Made by a program: the position numbers and the translations under genes
Assembly: GCF_900091445.1 (NCBI RefSeq)
Contig: NZ_LT607733.1
Coordinates: 881,001 to 945,000 of the forward strand
Length of the DNA: 64,000 bases
Reading direction: 5' to 3'
Source: Micromonospora echinofusca
Lineage (GTDB): Bacteria; Actinomycetota; Actinomycetes; Mycobacteriales; Micromonosporaceae
Shown: one piece after another, positions 44,763 through 53,583 of the stretch
Layout of the letters: each line of letters opens with the position of its first letter
Position numbering within the stretch: the first letter of the stretch is position 1
The notes under the pieces: model-generated
What the model saw: only the letters and a program-made list of their open reading frames with translations
Told to the model about the DNA's origin: nothing
The model's database searches: none

Positions 44763-46098
44763 GGAGACGGCCATCGCGGATCCGATCTGATGTTATGCGG
44801 CGATCGGGGTGGGGTCGGGCTGGTCGGTGTCGTGTCGGCCGGTCTCGACGGTGATCATGCGGGCTTTGGCGAGTAGTTCCAGGCCCATGTAGCGGCGACC
44901 TTCGGTCCACTCGTCGGTTTGCTCGGCCAGGACGGCGCCGACGAGGCGGATGATCGCTGGCCGGTTGGGGAAGATCCCGACGACATCGGTGCGGCGGCGG
45001 ATCTCCTTGTTCAGCCGCTCCTGCGGGTTGTTGGACCAGATCTGGCGCCAGATCTCACGCGGGAAGCCGGTGAACGCGAGCAGGTCGTCGCGGGCGGCGT
45101 CGAGGTGTTCGGCCGCGGCCGGGAACCTCGCCTCGATCGTGGCCACGACCCGCTGGAACTGGGCCCGGACGGCGTCGGCGTCGGGCTGGTCGAAGACCGT
45201 GCGCACCAGGGTCGCGATCCAGGGCTGCGCCGACTTCGGCACCTTCGTCAGCAGGTTGCGCAGGTAGTGGGTCCTGCACCGCTGCCACGATGCGCCGGGC
45301 AGGGCCGCGCCGATGGCGGCCACGAGGCCGGCGTGTGCGTCGGAGATGACCAGACGGACTCCGGACAGGCCGCGGGCCGTCAGCGACCGCAGGAACGCCA
45401 ACCAGCCGGCCCCATCCTCTTCAGAGGCGACGTCCACGCCCAACACTTCGCGTTGGCCGTCGGCGTTGACGCCCACGGCGATCAGCGCGTGGACGTTGAC
45501 GGTTCGTCCGGCTTCGCGGACCTTCATCGTCAGCGCGTCCATCCACACGAACGTGTAATGCCCGGAATCGAGGGGCCGGTTGCGGAACGCCTCCACCTGG
45601 ACGTCGAGGTGGGCGGCCATCTCTGAGACCTGCGACTTCGACAGCTGCCGGATGCCGAGTTGCTCGACCAGCTTCTCCACCCGCCGCGTCGAAACCCCGA
45701 GCAGATAGGAGGTGGCCACGACCGACACCAACGCTTGTTCGGCCCGCCGCCGGTGCGTCAGCAGCCAGTCGGGGAAGTAGCTGCCGTGGCGCAGCTTCGG
45801 GATCGCCAGGTCGATCGTCCCGGCCCGGGTGTCCCACTCCCGCTGCCGGTAACCGTTACGCGAATTGACCCGCTCGTCGCTGCGCTGCCCGTATACGGCG
45901 CCGCAGATCGCGTCGGCCTCAGCGGACATCACGGCCTGCGCGAACGTCTTGATCATCGCCTGCAACATGTCCGGCGACGCGCCCGCGATCTGCTCGCACA
46001 GCAGGTCAACAGGGTTCACACTCTCAGATGCGGCCATCGCGCTTCACTCTCCTTCGTTGGACTTAGCCGTCTCGAAGGATCGCGCGGTGGCCGTCTCC
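44763..46098 (-). mobile_element. IS256-family insertion sequence
   Basis: Bounded by inverted repeats ggagacggccatcgcg (44763-44778) and its complement with one mismatch (46083-46098). About 1.34 kb, one transposase gene. The flanking 8-9 bases (agtggtgtg versus tatctacgc) do not form a target duplication, so the insertion is old, rearranged or its ends differ slightly. Confidence 0.8.
44793..46037 (-). CDS. IS256-family transposase
   Basis: 414 residues with the DDE domain typical of the mutator/IS256 group: FVWMDALTMKVRE (first Asp), VISDAHAGLVAAI (second Asp) and the late Glu region in NPQERLNKEIRRRTDVVGIFPN. CxxH near RCRTHYLRN. Intact frame, ATG at 46037. Confidence 0.95.
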   Translation of the reverse strand: MAASESVNPVDLLCEQIAGASPDMLQAMIKTFAQAVMSAEADAICGAVYGQRSDERVNSRNGYRQREWDTRAGTIDLAIPKLRHGSYFPDWLLTHRRRAEQALVSVVATSYLLGVSTRRVEKLVEQLGIRQLSKSQVSEMAAHLDVQVEAFRNRPLDSGHYTFVWMDALTMKVREAGRTVNVHALIAVGVNADGQREVLGVDVASEEDGAGWLAFLRSLTARGLSGVRLVISDAHAGLVAAIGAALPGASWQRCRTHYLRNLLTKVPKSAQPWIATLVRTVFDQPDADAVRAQFQRVVATIEARFPAAAEHLDAARDDLLAFTGFPREIWRQIWSNNPQERLNKEIRRRTDVVGIFPNRPAIIRLVGAVLAEQTDEWTEGRRYMGLELLAKARMITVETGRHDTDQPDPTPIAA

Positions 46099-46405
46099 TA
46101 TCTACGCAACACGCCCATCACAGGCAAGTCGTACACCACTACCGTGGACGCAACCGCCGGCGTGCGCTCCCCTACGCCGCGCGGGCTCGTGGCCGCGCGG
46201 CCCGGCCGGCTGCCGGCCCACCCCTCACCGGTCAACGCTGCTGTCGTCATGCGGCGGCCCCTCCGGGCTTCCCGCCCTCCGCGCCAGCCGCCGGGCGTGT
46301 TGCGGGGGCCGGAGTCGGAGCGCCAGCGGAGCGACGGACGCGCGCCTAGGCGGCGGCGCGTGCGGCCCGTCAAGGGCCGCCTTGATCGTGTATCGAAACT
46401 GTGCT
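46038..46405. other. IS right end and spacer
   Basis: 368 bases: the IS right inverted repeat (46083-46098), then about 300 bases without a supported gene. Confidence 0.4.
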
Positions 46406-46873
46406 CTAGATTGCGCTGCCGTATTCGGCGTACGCAGAGCTGCCAGTACTACGCGCTGCAATCGCCGAACGGATCCTGCGGGCGAGCCGGGCCGGGCCGT
46501 ACTGGTCCAAGGACTCTGCGCCCACGTAGCGCCATTCGGTGAGTTCACCATCGGCGAAGCGGATGTCACGCTCTTGCTTGGCGCCGAGTGAACCGCCGTC
46601 GAAGATGAACAAGAGCTTGTCGCCCTCGTGTTCGGCGGGCGCCCAGTCAACGACCAGCATCGGTCCGAGCGCGGGCGTGAGGCCGAGTTCCTCTTGGACC
46701 TCGCGTACGCATGCGCCTCGTGGTGACTCGCCGGGTTCGACGTAGCCGCCGGGGATGTCCCAGTGCTCCTTGTAGCTCGGGCGTACGAGGAGCACGCGGC
46801 CTTCGTTATCGAAGAAGAGGGCGCCTGCGGCGACGCGTGGGGTTGCCATGGGTGGCATCTCGTTGGCCGTCAC
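46406..46873 (-). CDS. Nudix hydrolase
   Basis: 155 residues with a complete Nudix box GYVEPGESPRGACVREVQEELGL (about 43-65). Hydrolyses a nucleoside diphosphate-X compound. Nudix genes are common AICE components, beside a regulator as here. The GTG at 46873 is taken; ATGs at residues 6 and 9 are alternatives. 24 bases downstream of the XRE gene, same strand. Confidence 0.93.
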   Translation of the reverse strand: MTANEMPPMATPRVAAGALFFDNEGRVLLVRPSYKEHWDIPGGYVEPGESPRGACVREVQEELGLTPALGPMLVVDWAPAEHEGDKLLFIFDGGSLGAKQERDIRFADGELTEWRYVGAESLDQYGPARLARRIRSAIAARSTGSSAYAEYGSAI

Positions 46874-46897
46874 CAGGGCAGCCTAGATGGGCTGGGT

Positions 46898-48121
46898 TCA
46901 GTCGAGCACCTTGAGCCGCCGGGCCAGTCCGACTAGTTCGGCTGAGGGCTTGCCGCGCTGCCGGCGTACCCAGGTCAGGGCGAGTTGTCGGCTGAGGAAG
47001 TGGTGTCGGACCTGTTCGGGTGCCATCTGCTCGGCGTCGAGCAGGACGGCCTGGGCGTCGTTAACGCGGTTCCAGGAGCTGTAGGCGCGGGCGACTTCGA
47101 GGGCGTGCCGTACGCGGCGTTCCATCGGTAGGCCGGCGGTGTCGACGCGCGGGCCGAGGTCGATGGCGACTTGCAGGTTGCCCAGCTCGGCGGCGGTGGC
47201 GACGCGGTGGATGGCGACGTTGGTCGGGCCGAATGCGGTCCAGAGGTGGTTGGCGTCGGCTCCGAGTTGGCCGGCGGCGTGGTCGGCGGCGGTGAGAAAG
47301 GTGCGGGTGGTGGCGGCGTCGTTGGAGCGGGCGGCGGCCATCGAGCCGGACAGGAACAGGGTTCCGTAGACGGAGAGCAGCGCTGGTGTGGCGTGCTTGA
47401 GGTGGGGCTCCAGGTAGCCGGCGGCGTCTTCGGTGAGGCGTACTGCTTCGGCGTAGCGGCCGGTGGCGTGCAGGGCGTGGCCGACGGAGCGGAACAGTGA
47501 GCCGGTGATGAGCGAGTCGCCGGTGGGGCGGACGGCGGTCAAGCCGCGGTCGGCGGCGATCCAGGCGAGGTCGCTCTCCCCGAGTTTGGTGAGCTGGGTC
47601 GCGGCGAGCTGGTACGCGAGGCCGAGTAGGCGGCGGGCCTGGTCCTGGTCGTCGCCGTCGTGGTGGTCGGCGGCGGCCTGGGCGCGGTGGAGCAGGTCGG
47701 GCAGGCGGCCGGTGACGTATCCGAATCGTGAGTCCTGGTAGGCGTCCCAGAGGGCGCCCACCTCCTTCTTGAGCACGGCGACGCTCGGCGGCTCCGCGTG
47801 CGTGCCGCCGCCGAACGGGGCGATAGCGCAGTAGTTCATCAGGGCGGCGCGGAGGGCGGGCACGGTTTCGGTGCCGCTGTCGCCGGTCCAGTCGAGCAGC
47901 GAGGGTTCGCCGAGCAGGTCTCCGAGGGAGATGTCCAGGACTTCGGCGAGGGACTTGATGACGGAGAGCCGGTCCAGCTCGATCCGGTTGTTCTCGATCT
48001 TGCCCAGCCAGTCGGCGGTACGGCCGATGAGCCCGGCTAGGACCTCTTGGGACAGGCCGCGTCGCCGGCGGTACCAGGCGACGCGCTCGCCGATGGTCAG
48101 GGTGTTGGTTGTCCCGCGCAC
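46898..48121 (-). CDS. XRE-family regulator with TPR-like C-terminus
   Basis: 407 residues. N-terminal helix-turn-helix: TIGERVAWYRRRRGLSQEVLAGLIGRTADWLGKIENN (about 9-45). The remaining 330 residues are helical repeats of the kind found in actinobacterial XRE proteins that sense a ligand or peptide. GTG at 48121; the longer frame upstream is not supported. Probably co-transcribed with the Nudix gene and divergent from the small-gene operon. Confidence 0.88.
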   Translation of the reverse strand: MRGTTNTLTIGERVAWYRRRRGLSQEVLAGLIGRTADWLGKIENNRIELDRLSVIKSLAEVLDISLGDLLGEPSLLDWTGDSGTETVPALRAALMNYCAIAPFGGGTHAEPPSVAVLKKEVGALWDAYQDSRFGYVTGRLPDLLHRAQAAADHHDGDDQDQARRLLGLAYQLAATQLTKLGESDLAWIAADRGLTAVRPTGDSLITGSLFRSVGHALHATGRYAEAVRLTEDAAGYLEPHLKHATPALLSVYGTLFLSGSMAAARSNDAATTRTFLTAADHAAGQLGADANHLWTAFGPTNVAIHRVATAAELGNLQVAIDLGPRVDTAGLPMERRVRHALEVARAYSSWNRVNDAQAVLLDAEQMAPEQVRHHFLSRQLALTWVRRQRGKPSAELVGLARRLKVLD

Positions 48122-48186
48122 CGGTTCACTGTCTCCCCTCGGTCGACTGCGACCCCGGAAGGATTTTCCGGGTCGCCGGGCGGTAT

Positions 48187-48378
48187 ATGCCACAACCTGT
48201 CTGCATGACGGGGCTGAACGTATCGAGCAACTGCCAATCCTGCTCGGGCGCGGGCTGGAAGTACACCCTCGCCCGCACCGCCATCCGGGGGATAGGGCGC
48301 GGGTCGGAGCGGACCCGTTCCCTGGCCCGGCGGTCCTGCCTGGACTGCGCGGGTTCCGGTCGCGCAGCGACCTGCTGA
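48187..48378 (+). CDS. Small protein with two DnaJ-like CxxCxGxG zinc motifs
   Basis: 63 residues. CQSCSGAG and CLDCAGSG are spaced to form a zinc site like the DnaJ cysteine-rich domain, without a J domain. ATG at 48187 or 48205; TATATG at 48184-48189 could be a -10 element, which would favour 48205. Head of the small AICE operon. Confidence 0.6.
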   Translation: MPQPVCMTGLNVSSNCQSCSGAGWKYTLARTAIRGIGRGSERTRSLARRSCLDCAGSGRAATC

Positions 48379-48390
48379 GGCTGGCCCGGG

Positions 48391-48762
48391 GTGGGTGCTG
48401 GCGTGGGACCGCGACCCGAACGACGGCCCGTGAATGGCCCGCCCACCCCGGCGCTTCGCACACCAGCGCCGCGCCGGCCGGGTGTCCCGGCACCGGGCGA
48501 CCTGGTGCTCATCGGCGGCCGGGCCTCGGTGCAGTTCGGCGGCGACCGCGCGCTGTGGCTGCGGGTTACCTCGGTCTGCGACAAGCCGACGTACCACGGC
48601 TGGGTGTGGCTCACCGGCTACTCCATCAACCCAGCCACCGGTAAGGCGCTGGCGCGGCGTGAGGTCTTCGCGCAGATCGCCGGCCTTCAGATCCAGCCAC
48701 GCACTACCAACAACGCGCCGCCTCGCAACGTGGCGCCGGTGATGAGGAGACGCGGTGTTTGA
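48391..48762 (+). CDS. Small AICE protein, unknown
   Basis: 123 residues. Pro/Arg-rich start, then a compact beta-like domain (PGDLVLIGGRASVQFGGDRALWLRVTSVCDKPTYHGWVWLTGYSINPATGKALARREVFAQ). GTG at 48391 has GAGG 10 bases upstream. Its end overlaps the next gene. The core resembles that of its neighbour (VTLWVTGVR..EWIWVEGFRL), so the two may be related. Confidence 0.6.
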   Translation: MGAGVGPRPERRPVNGPPTPALRTPAPRRPGVPAPGDLVLIGGRASVQFGGDRALWLRVTSVCDKPTYHGWVWLTGYSINPATGKALARREVFAQIAGLQIQPRTTNNAPPRNVAPVMRRRGV

Positions 48763-48997
48763 CGTTCGGGTACGACTCGGCGCGGTGCTGACGATCGATG
48801 CAACAGATCGTCTCCTGCCATCGGACGGGCCGGTGACGTTGTGGGTGACCGGGGTTCGGCTGGTGGCCAACCGTCCGCCGCAGGATGAGTGGATCTGGGT
48901 CGAGGGATTTAGGCTCGGTCCGTCCGGCCGGCATGGTCGGCAGGCGCAGATCCTGGTACGCGCGAGCAAGCTCCCGCCAGATGGGGCGGCCCGGTGA
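48755..48997 (+). CDS. Small AICE protein, related to its upstream neighbour
   Basis: 80 residues, beta-rich (VRVRLGAVLTID..VTLWVTGVRLVANRPPQDEWIWVEGFRLGPSGRHGRQAQILVR). GTG start overlaps the previous gene by 8 bases; the stop overlaps the next GTG. Shares the W-V-x-G-[FY] pattern with 48391-48762, suggesting an old duplication. Confidence 0.6.
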   Translation: MFDVRVRLGAVLTIDATDRLLPSDGPVTLWVTGVRLVANRPPQDEWIWVEGFRLGPSGRHGRQAQILVRASKLPPDGAAR

Positions 48998-49269
48998 GTA
49001 CCTACCTGTCCAGTGCGGTGCGCGACCAGCTCCGGGCGGCACAGGCGCAGCTTGACCAGCACACCCCGTCGAGCGCGGACGGGCGCTGCGCCACCTGTGG
49101 AGAGGAGGGGCCGTGCCCGCAGCGTCAGGCAGCGTTGCGGGTATTCGGCCGGTACAGGTGCCTGCCGCGTCGGTGGCCGGGTGCGACTCGTCCGGAGTCG
49201 GTGGGAGCGCCGTCGTCGTGGTCGGGGTGGCTTGCCGCAGCGGTGGAGCATGTGACGCCGAACGGCTGA
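48994..49269 (+). CDS. Small AICE protein with CxxC pairs
   Basis: 91 residues. N-terminal helix SSAVRDQLRAAQAQLDQHTP, then CATCGEEGPC, a possible zinc site. Coupled to the preceding gene by GTGA. Function unknown. Confidence 0.6.
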   Translation: MSTYLSSAVRDQLRAAQAQLDQHTPSSADGRCATCGEEGPCPQRQAALRVFGRYRCLPRRWPGATRPESVGAPSSWSGWLAAAVEHVTPNG

Positions 49270-49345
49270 CCTTACTTGTCCTGTCATGCAAACAACTCAT
49301 AAGCTGCTGAGATTCATGCAGCGTTCCTAGGTGGGGTGGCCCGCG

Positions 49346-50071
49346 ATGGCGTACGAGATTCCGACGCCGAAATACCTGCGCGTGTTGAACACGCTGCGGA
49401 AGCGCATCGAGGACGGCGACTACGCCCCCGGTGCGGCACTGCCATCGGAAAACCAGCTCTGTACGGAGTTCGGGGTGTCCCGCCCGACGGTCCTCAAGGC
49501 GCTTGGCATCCTCAAGCAGGACGGATGGATCGAGTCGCAGCAGGGCAAGGGCAGCTTCGTACGCGGCCGGCCCGCCTCAGGGCGTACCTCTCCCGACTAC
49601 GCCCGCGACGCGGTCGAGCTGGACGAGACCGGGGAGACGGAGATCCTACATGTCGGCCCGGTGCTCGCGTCACCGCGGATCGCGGCGGAGTTGAAGATCC
49701 CGGAGGGTACGCCGGTCTACGAACGGCGCCGCCGGACCGTCTCGGAGGCAGGGCCGGTGGACCTGGTCGCCACGTTCGTGCCGGTGGACATCGCGGTCGG
49801 TACCGACATCACCAGGCCGGACCCGATCGCTGGCGGCCTGCTCGACCTCATCGCCCGCCGCAAGGGCCTACGACCGGACTACGCCACCGAGCGGATGACC
49901 GCCCGCCGGGTGAGCGACGTCGAGGCTGAGGCGTTGGACGTGCCGGCCGACGAGTCGGTGATGAGCGTCGTCATCACAGTGCACCAGGCATCCGGCGACC
50001 CGATCATGACGTCGGTGCTGGTGATGCCGGGCAGCCGCCACGAAATCGAGGACACCTACGCCCTGTCCTGA
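49346..50071 (+). CDS. GntR-family repressor, KorSA-like
   Basis: 241 residues. N-terminal winged helix (YLRVLNTLRKRIEDGDYAPGAALPSENQLCTEFGVSRPTVLKALGILKQDGWIESQQGKGSFV) and a C-terminal UTRA-type domain. In pSAM2 the GntR protein KorSA represses pra and thus keeps the element silent; the same role is inferred here. A possible promoter upstream is TTGTCC (49276-49281) with CATAAG (49298-49303), spacer 16. Confidence 0.88.
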   Translation: MAYEIPTPKYLRVLNTLRKRIEDGDYAPGAALPSENQLCTEFGVSRPTVLKALGILKQDGWIESQQGKGSFVRGRPASGRTSPDYARDAVELDETGETEILHVGPVLASPRIAAELKIPEGTPVYERRRRTVSEAGPVDLVATFVPVDIAVGTDITRPDPIAGGLLDLIARRKGLRPDYATERMTARRVSDVEAEALDVPADESVMSVVITVHQASGDPIMTSVLVMPGSRHEIEDTYALS

Positions 50072-50122
50072 GATCGCAGGGGGCGCACCAGGGGAGGTGC
50101 GTCCTTCGCTGCTTTCCGGTAA

Positions 50123-50596
50123 TCATCGTCGTGCCGCGAGTGCGCGGCCCACGCCTCGGCGCATCCGTCTCGACGCGCCAGGAAGGCGCTGCAAGCGAAG
50201 CACCTCATGAGGCGTCAGCTCGCGGCGGCTGGCTAGCGCAATCGCTGCGGCGTAGGGCCTCGAAGTCAGCCGGTCGAGATGGACGGCGATCTCCTCCAGG
50301 ACCTTGAGCAGGACATCTCGGTCTGCCTGCGGATGCTGAGCGACGAGCCGTAGCAGGCAGTTGCGGTCCCACTCGGAGAACTCGCCACCAAGCAACTCGC
50401 TTAGGGCTGCTGCGTCCGTGCGGGCGTCTTGGGCGACGGCCAGCCGCACGAAAGAGTAGGGACTGCGGGCGAGTAAGCGCATCCCGGCTGAGTCGACGCG
50501 CGGGTCTGCCACCAGGTCCAGGTAGTCCCGTGGTGTTCGCGACCGTGGAAGCAATGCTTCGATCTCCAACCACCGCTCCTCACTGGGTCTCCACAT
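50123..50596 (-). CDS. Hypothetical helical-repeat protein
   Basis: 157 residues, helical throughout (LVADPRVDSAGMRLLARSPYSFVRLAVAQDARTDAAALSELL), recalling leucine-rich-variant/HEAT-like units. ATG at 50596. The only minus-strand gene between korSA and pra; function unknown. Confidence 0.65.
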   Translation of the reverse strand: MWRPSEERWLEIEALLPRSRTPRDYLDLVADPRVDSAGMRLLARSPYSFVRLAVAQDARTDAAALSELLGGEFSEWDRNCLLRLVAQHPQADRDVLLKVLEEIAVHLDRLTSRPYAAAIALASRRELTPHEVLRLQRLPGASRRMRRGVGRALAARR

Positions 50597-50623
50597 TGTG
50601 CAACCCGCTCACCTTCGACCTTG

Positions 50624-50637
50624 CTTGTGCTTACAAG
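50624..50637. promoter_or_regulatory. Candidate GntR operator before pra
   Basis: Perfect palindrome CTTGT-GCTT-ACAAG. Another ACTTGT half-site lies at 50646-50651 and one at 49274-49279 before the GntR gene. The GT-N4-AC core fits GntR operators. Confidence 0.5.
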
Positions 50638-50703
50638 CTGACGTAACTTGTTAGCTCAACCGGTTGTCAGATAGATGACTGGTGAGGCTAGGAGGCTGTC
50701 CAG

Positions 50704-51141
50704 GTGGTTCCGATGACGTTGAAGGTGCCCGTCCCCTCCGAGTACGTGTTCCCCGCCGGGGCGTTGTGCCTGGGTGTGTCGCCGCAGATCGATTTTGAGC
50801 GGCGTGGTGAGGCGGATAACCAGGCGCGGGACAAGGAGACCGGGGAGCGGGTCTGGGTGGTGCGGGTGATGGACCTGGACCCGGAGGCCGGGAAGTTCGG
50901 TCGGTCGACCGAGGTGAAGGTGAAGGTGGTCGCGCCGCAGCAGCCGGTGCCGCCGCCGTCGACGGTGCCGGGTTACCCGCCGGCGGTGGAGTTCGAGGGC
51001 CTGACCCTCACCCCGTACGTGGATTCGCAGCGCTGCAAGCCGGGTCGGTCCTCGGGCGACTGCCGTTCTCGCATGGCGTACTCGCTGCGGGCTACCGCGA
51101 TCCGGCCGGCCTCGTCGGTGCCCGGTTCGGTGGCGGCCTGA
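50704..51141 (+). CDS. pra: Pra-like replication/integration/excision activator
   Basis: 145 residues. ARDKETGERVWVVRVMDLDPEAGKFGRSTEVKVKVVAPQQPVPP and FEGLTLTPYVDSQ follow the pattern I recall for the Pra family of AICEs, which switches on rep, xis and int. GTG at 50704 has GGAGG at 50691-50695, spacing 8; ATG at 50713 is a weaker alternative. Confidence 0.75.
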   Translation: MVPMTLKVPVPSEYVFPAGALCLGVSPQIDFERRGEADNQARDKETGERVWVVRVMDLDPEAGKFGRSTEVKVKVVAPQQPVPPPSTVPGYPPAVEFEGLTLTPYVDSQRCKPGRSSGDCRSRMAYSLRATAIRPASSVPGSVAA

Positions 51142-51237
51142 CTGCTCGCTGTTTAGCGCGCGGGGCGGGTCGTTTCCCCGCCAAGAGTCCCGGCCCGTCC
51201 CGCGCTCTTCCATCCCTCACGTGTGAAGGAGGGCGTG

Positions 51238-51306
51238 ATGCCCACCGTAGTTCCCCCTGCCCTGAACCGCTCTGAGGGTCGCTGCTCGTCGGGGTGGTGG
51301 TCCTGA
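51238..51306 (+). CDS. 22-residue peptide, possible leader or small transfer protein
   Basis: ATG at 51238 follows a strong AAGGAGGG site. The frame encodes MPTVVPPALNRSEGRCSSGWWS and stops at TGA whose last base starts the next ATG (TGATG). Good coupling signals; no function known. Confidence 0.45.
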   Translation: MPTVVPPALNRSEGRCSSGWWS

Positions 51307-51533
51307 TGTCCCGTACCCGTCTGGTCGGTCTGCGCCACGCCTACCGGGAGGCGGAGGCGGCCGTCCGGTCGGTGTTGCGGTTGCCGCCGGCTGCGGCGCG
51401 GGTGTGCGCGATCCGCTGCCCTCGTTGCGAGGAGTGGGTGAAGCCGCGCCGCTTCGACCTGCGTCGCATGTCGTGCCGCTCCTGCATTTCGACCCTGGCG
51501 CGTCCTGGCAGGGGTGGTGACCTGTGCCTCTGA
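51306..51533 (+). CDS. Small zinc-ribbon protein of the transfer operon
   Basis: 75 residues. CPRCEEWVKPRRFDLRRMSCRSC gives two CxxC pairs for a zinc ribbon, preceded by a basic helix (LVGLRHAYREAEAAVRSVLRL). Likely nucleic-acid binding. Starts within the TGATG overlap and overlaps traB by 10 bases. Confidence 0.6.
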   Translation: MSRTRLVGLRHAYREAEAAVRSVLRLPPAAARVCAIRCPRCEEWVKPRRFDLRRMSCRSCISTLARPGRGGDLCL

Positions 51534-52957
51534 TCAACATCATTCCGGGCGACAAGATCCCGGTGGCGCCGATGAACGTGCGCCTTCCGGCGTGGCGGGT
51601 TCCGGGTTGGTTGCTGGTGTTCTGGTGGCTGGCCCGGGGCCTGTTCCGCCTCACGGTGCTGGCGGTGCGGTACTGGTGGCTCACCGCCCCGATCGTCGCC
51701 GCTCTGTGGGTGCGGGCCGAGTATGGCGGCCGGGTCCTGGCCGGCGTCGGCCTGGCGGTCGCCGTCGCCTGTGCGGCCTGGTGGCGGTGGCACCCGTCGT
51801 CGTGGCTGCGCTTCGGCTGGTACCCGATCGTCGGCCGGGTCCGTGCGTTGGTGGTCTACCGACGTCGGTGGGCGTCAGTGATGGCGACGTGTGGGCTGGC
51901 GACGGCGTTCGCCGGTGACCGCTACGTGCCGCAGCTTCTCAAGGTGCGCTGTGACCGGTACGGCGACGAGTTGACCGTCCGGATGCTGCCGGGGCAGATC
52001 CCTGACGACTGGGGGCAGGCCGCGGAACGCCTCGCCTACGCCTTCCGCCTGCGCACCGGGCAGGCCCGCTCGACGGCCCGCCCTGATCGCGTGGTGATCC
52101 GATTTCTGCGCCGTGACCCCTTGGCCGGCACCGTGGCCCCGTTGCCGGTGGCTGAGGTGCCGGACCTCGGCGGGCTCACGCTCGGTGTGCGCGAGGACGG
52201 GCAGCCTTACCGGTTGCGCCTGGCCGGCTCGCATGTGCTCATCGCCGGGGCCACGAACTCCGGCAAGGGGTCGGTGTTGTGGTCGCTGATCCGGTCCTTG
52301 GCCGGCGGTGTGCGGTCGGGGTTGGTGGAGCTGTGGGCGTTCGACCCCAAGGGCGGGATGGAGTTGGCGGCCGGGGTGCCGCTGTTCGCCCGCTTCTCCT
52401 ACGACGACCCGGACGGCATGGCCGGCGTCCTGGAAGAGGCCGTCAAGCGGATGCGGCTGCGGGCGGCCCGCCTGCGCGGCGTGGCCCGCCAGCACACGCC
52501 GACGCCGGATGAGCCGCTGATCGTCCTGGTGGTCGACGAGCTGGCGGCGCTGACGGCCTACATCACCGATCGGAAGGTCCGCGACCGGATCAAGGAAGCC
52601 CTCGGCCTGCTCCTGTCCCAGGGGCGCGCGGTCGGGGTGCACGTGGTGGCGGCGTTGCAGGACCCGCGTAAGGAAGTGCTGCCGTTCCGGGATCTGTTCC
52701 CGACTCGCATCGGGCTGCGGCTGACCGAGCCAGAACAGGTGGACATGGTTCTCGGCGACTCCGCGCGTGACCGGGGCGCGCTCTGCGACCGCATCCCCGA
52801 ATCGGCCCCCGGCGTCGGGTTCGTCGTCCTCGACGGCGTCCGCGAACCCGTCCGGGTCCGCTTCGCCTACCTCACCGACGACGACATCCGCGAGCTGGGC
52901 CGGGACTACCGGCGGCTCTGCGACGACACCAACGACGAGCAGGAGGTGACCAAGTGA
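51524..52957 (+). CDS. traB: TraB/FtsK-type conjugative DNA translocase
   Basis: 477 residues. Two or more N-terminal membrane helices (GWLLVFWWLARGLFRLTVLAV, WLTAPIVAALWV), then an FtsK ATPase with Walker A GATNSGKGS (about residues 243-251) and Walker B LIVLVVDELAAL. In actinomycete elements one such hexameric pump moves double-stranded DNA between cells. GTG at 51524. GTGA overlap with spdB2. Confidence 0.93.
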   Translation: MPLINIIPGDKIPVAPMNVRLPAWRVPGWLLVFWWLARGLFRLTVLAVRYWWLTAPIVAALWVRAEYGGRVLAGVGLAVAVACAAWWRWHPSSWLRFGWYPIVGRVRALVVYRRRWASVMATCGLATAFAGDRYVPQLLKVRCDRYGDELTVRMLPGQIPDDWGQAAERLAYAFRLRTGQARSTARPDRVVIRFLRRDPLAGTVAPLPVAEVPDLGGLTLGVREDGQPYRLRLAGSHVLIAGATNSGKGSVLWSLIRSLAGGVRSGLVELWAFDPKGGMELAAGVPLFARFSYDDPDGMAGVLEEAVKRMRLRAARLRGVARQHTPTPDEPLIVLVVDELAALTAYITDRKVRDRIKEALGLLLSQGRAVGVHVVAALQDPRKEVLPFRDLFPTRIGLRLTEPEQVDMVLGDSARDRGALCDRIPESAPGVGFVVLDGVREPVRVRFAYLTDDDIRELGRDYRRLCDDTNDEQEVTK

Positions 52958-53583
52958 AGACCAACGCGAACGCAGACCGGGTGGAAGGCATCGTCCTGGT
53001 CCTCATCGTCCTGACCGTCGGCGGGCTGGCCGGGGCAGCGTCGTTCACCCACGTCCACGACTGGACCATGGCCAACTCGCCCGCCGGTACCGGGGACTGG
53101 TTCGGTTGGGCCAACGCCGCCATCTCCGAACTGCTGCCCCTGGCGGCGCTACTGACGATCCGGCGGCGCCGCCGCACCGGCGGCCCGATCGGGTACCCGA
53201 TGTTCCTGCTCGTCTGCGCCGTCGCCCTGTCCCTGTCGGCGCAACTCGCCGTGGCCAAGCCGGGCGTGTCCGGGTGGCTGCTGTCAGCCGTGCCGGCGCT
53301 GGCGTTCCTCGGCCTGTCCAAGCTCATCTTCTCCACCACCCCCGCCCCGGCGGCGGTGTCCGTCGGTAAACCGGCAGACGCCGACGACTGGGGCGACGTC
53401 CCGCCCGGCTACGACCCGATTGAGGACCGGCCGACCGTCGACGTCGTCAACGAGGACCAGGCGGTGACCGTTGAGCCGCGGCGGCCGGCGGTGGCGGTGC
53501 AGCGGCCGGGGCTGGTGCCCGTGCCAGCGGCGGCGTTCGCGCCTCGCAATGGTGCTGGCTTGATTCAGGGGGTGCGGCCTTGA
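52954..53583 (+). CDS. spdB2: SpdB2-like DUF2637 membrane protein
   Basis: 209 residues. Four predicted membrane segments in the first 125 residues, with the DUF2637 features FTHVHDWTM and WANAAISELLPLAALLTIRRRRR, and an acidic then Pro/Ala-rich cytosolic tail. DUF2637/SpdB2 proteins assist spread of conjugating plasmids through mycelium. Coupled to traB by GTGA. Confidence 0.85.
   Translation: MKTNANADRVEGIVLVLIVLTVGGLAGAASFTHVHDWTMANSPAGTGDWFGWANAAISELLPLAALLTIRRRRRTGGPIGYPMFLLVCAVALSLSAQLAVAKPGVSGWLLSAVPALAFLGLSKLIFSTTPAPAAVSVGKPADADDWGDVPPGYDPIEDRPTVDVVNEDQAVTVEPRRPAVAVQRPGLVPVPAAAFAPRNGAGLIQGVRP

Noticed and set aside
44753..46107. Target-site duplication flanking the IS256-family element
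   Set aside because: The bases next to the two inverted repeats do not match, so no duplication is claimed.
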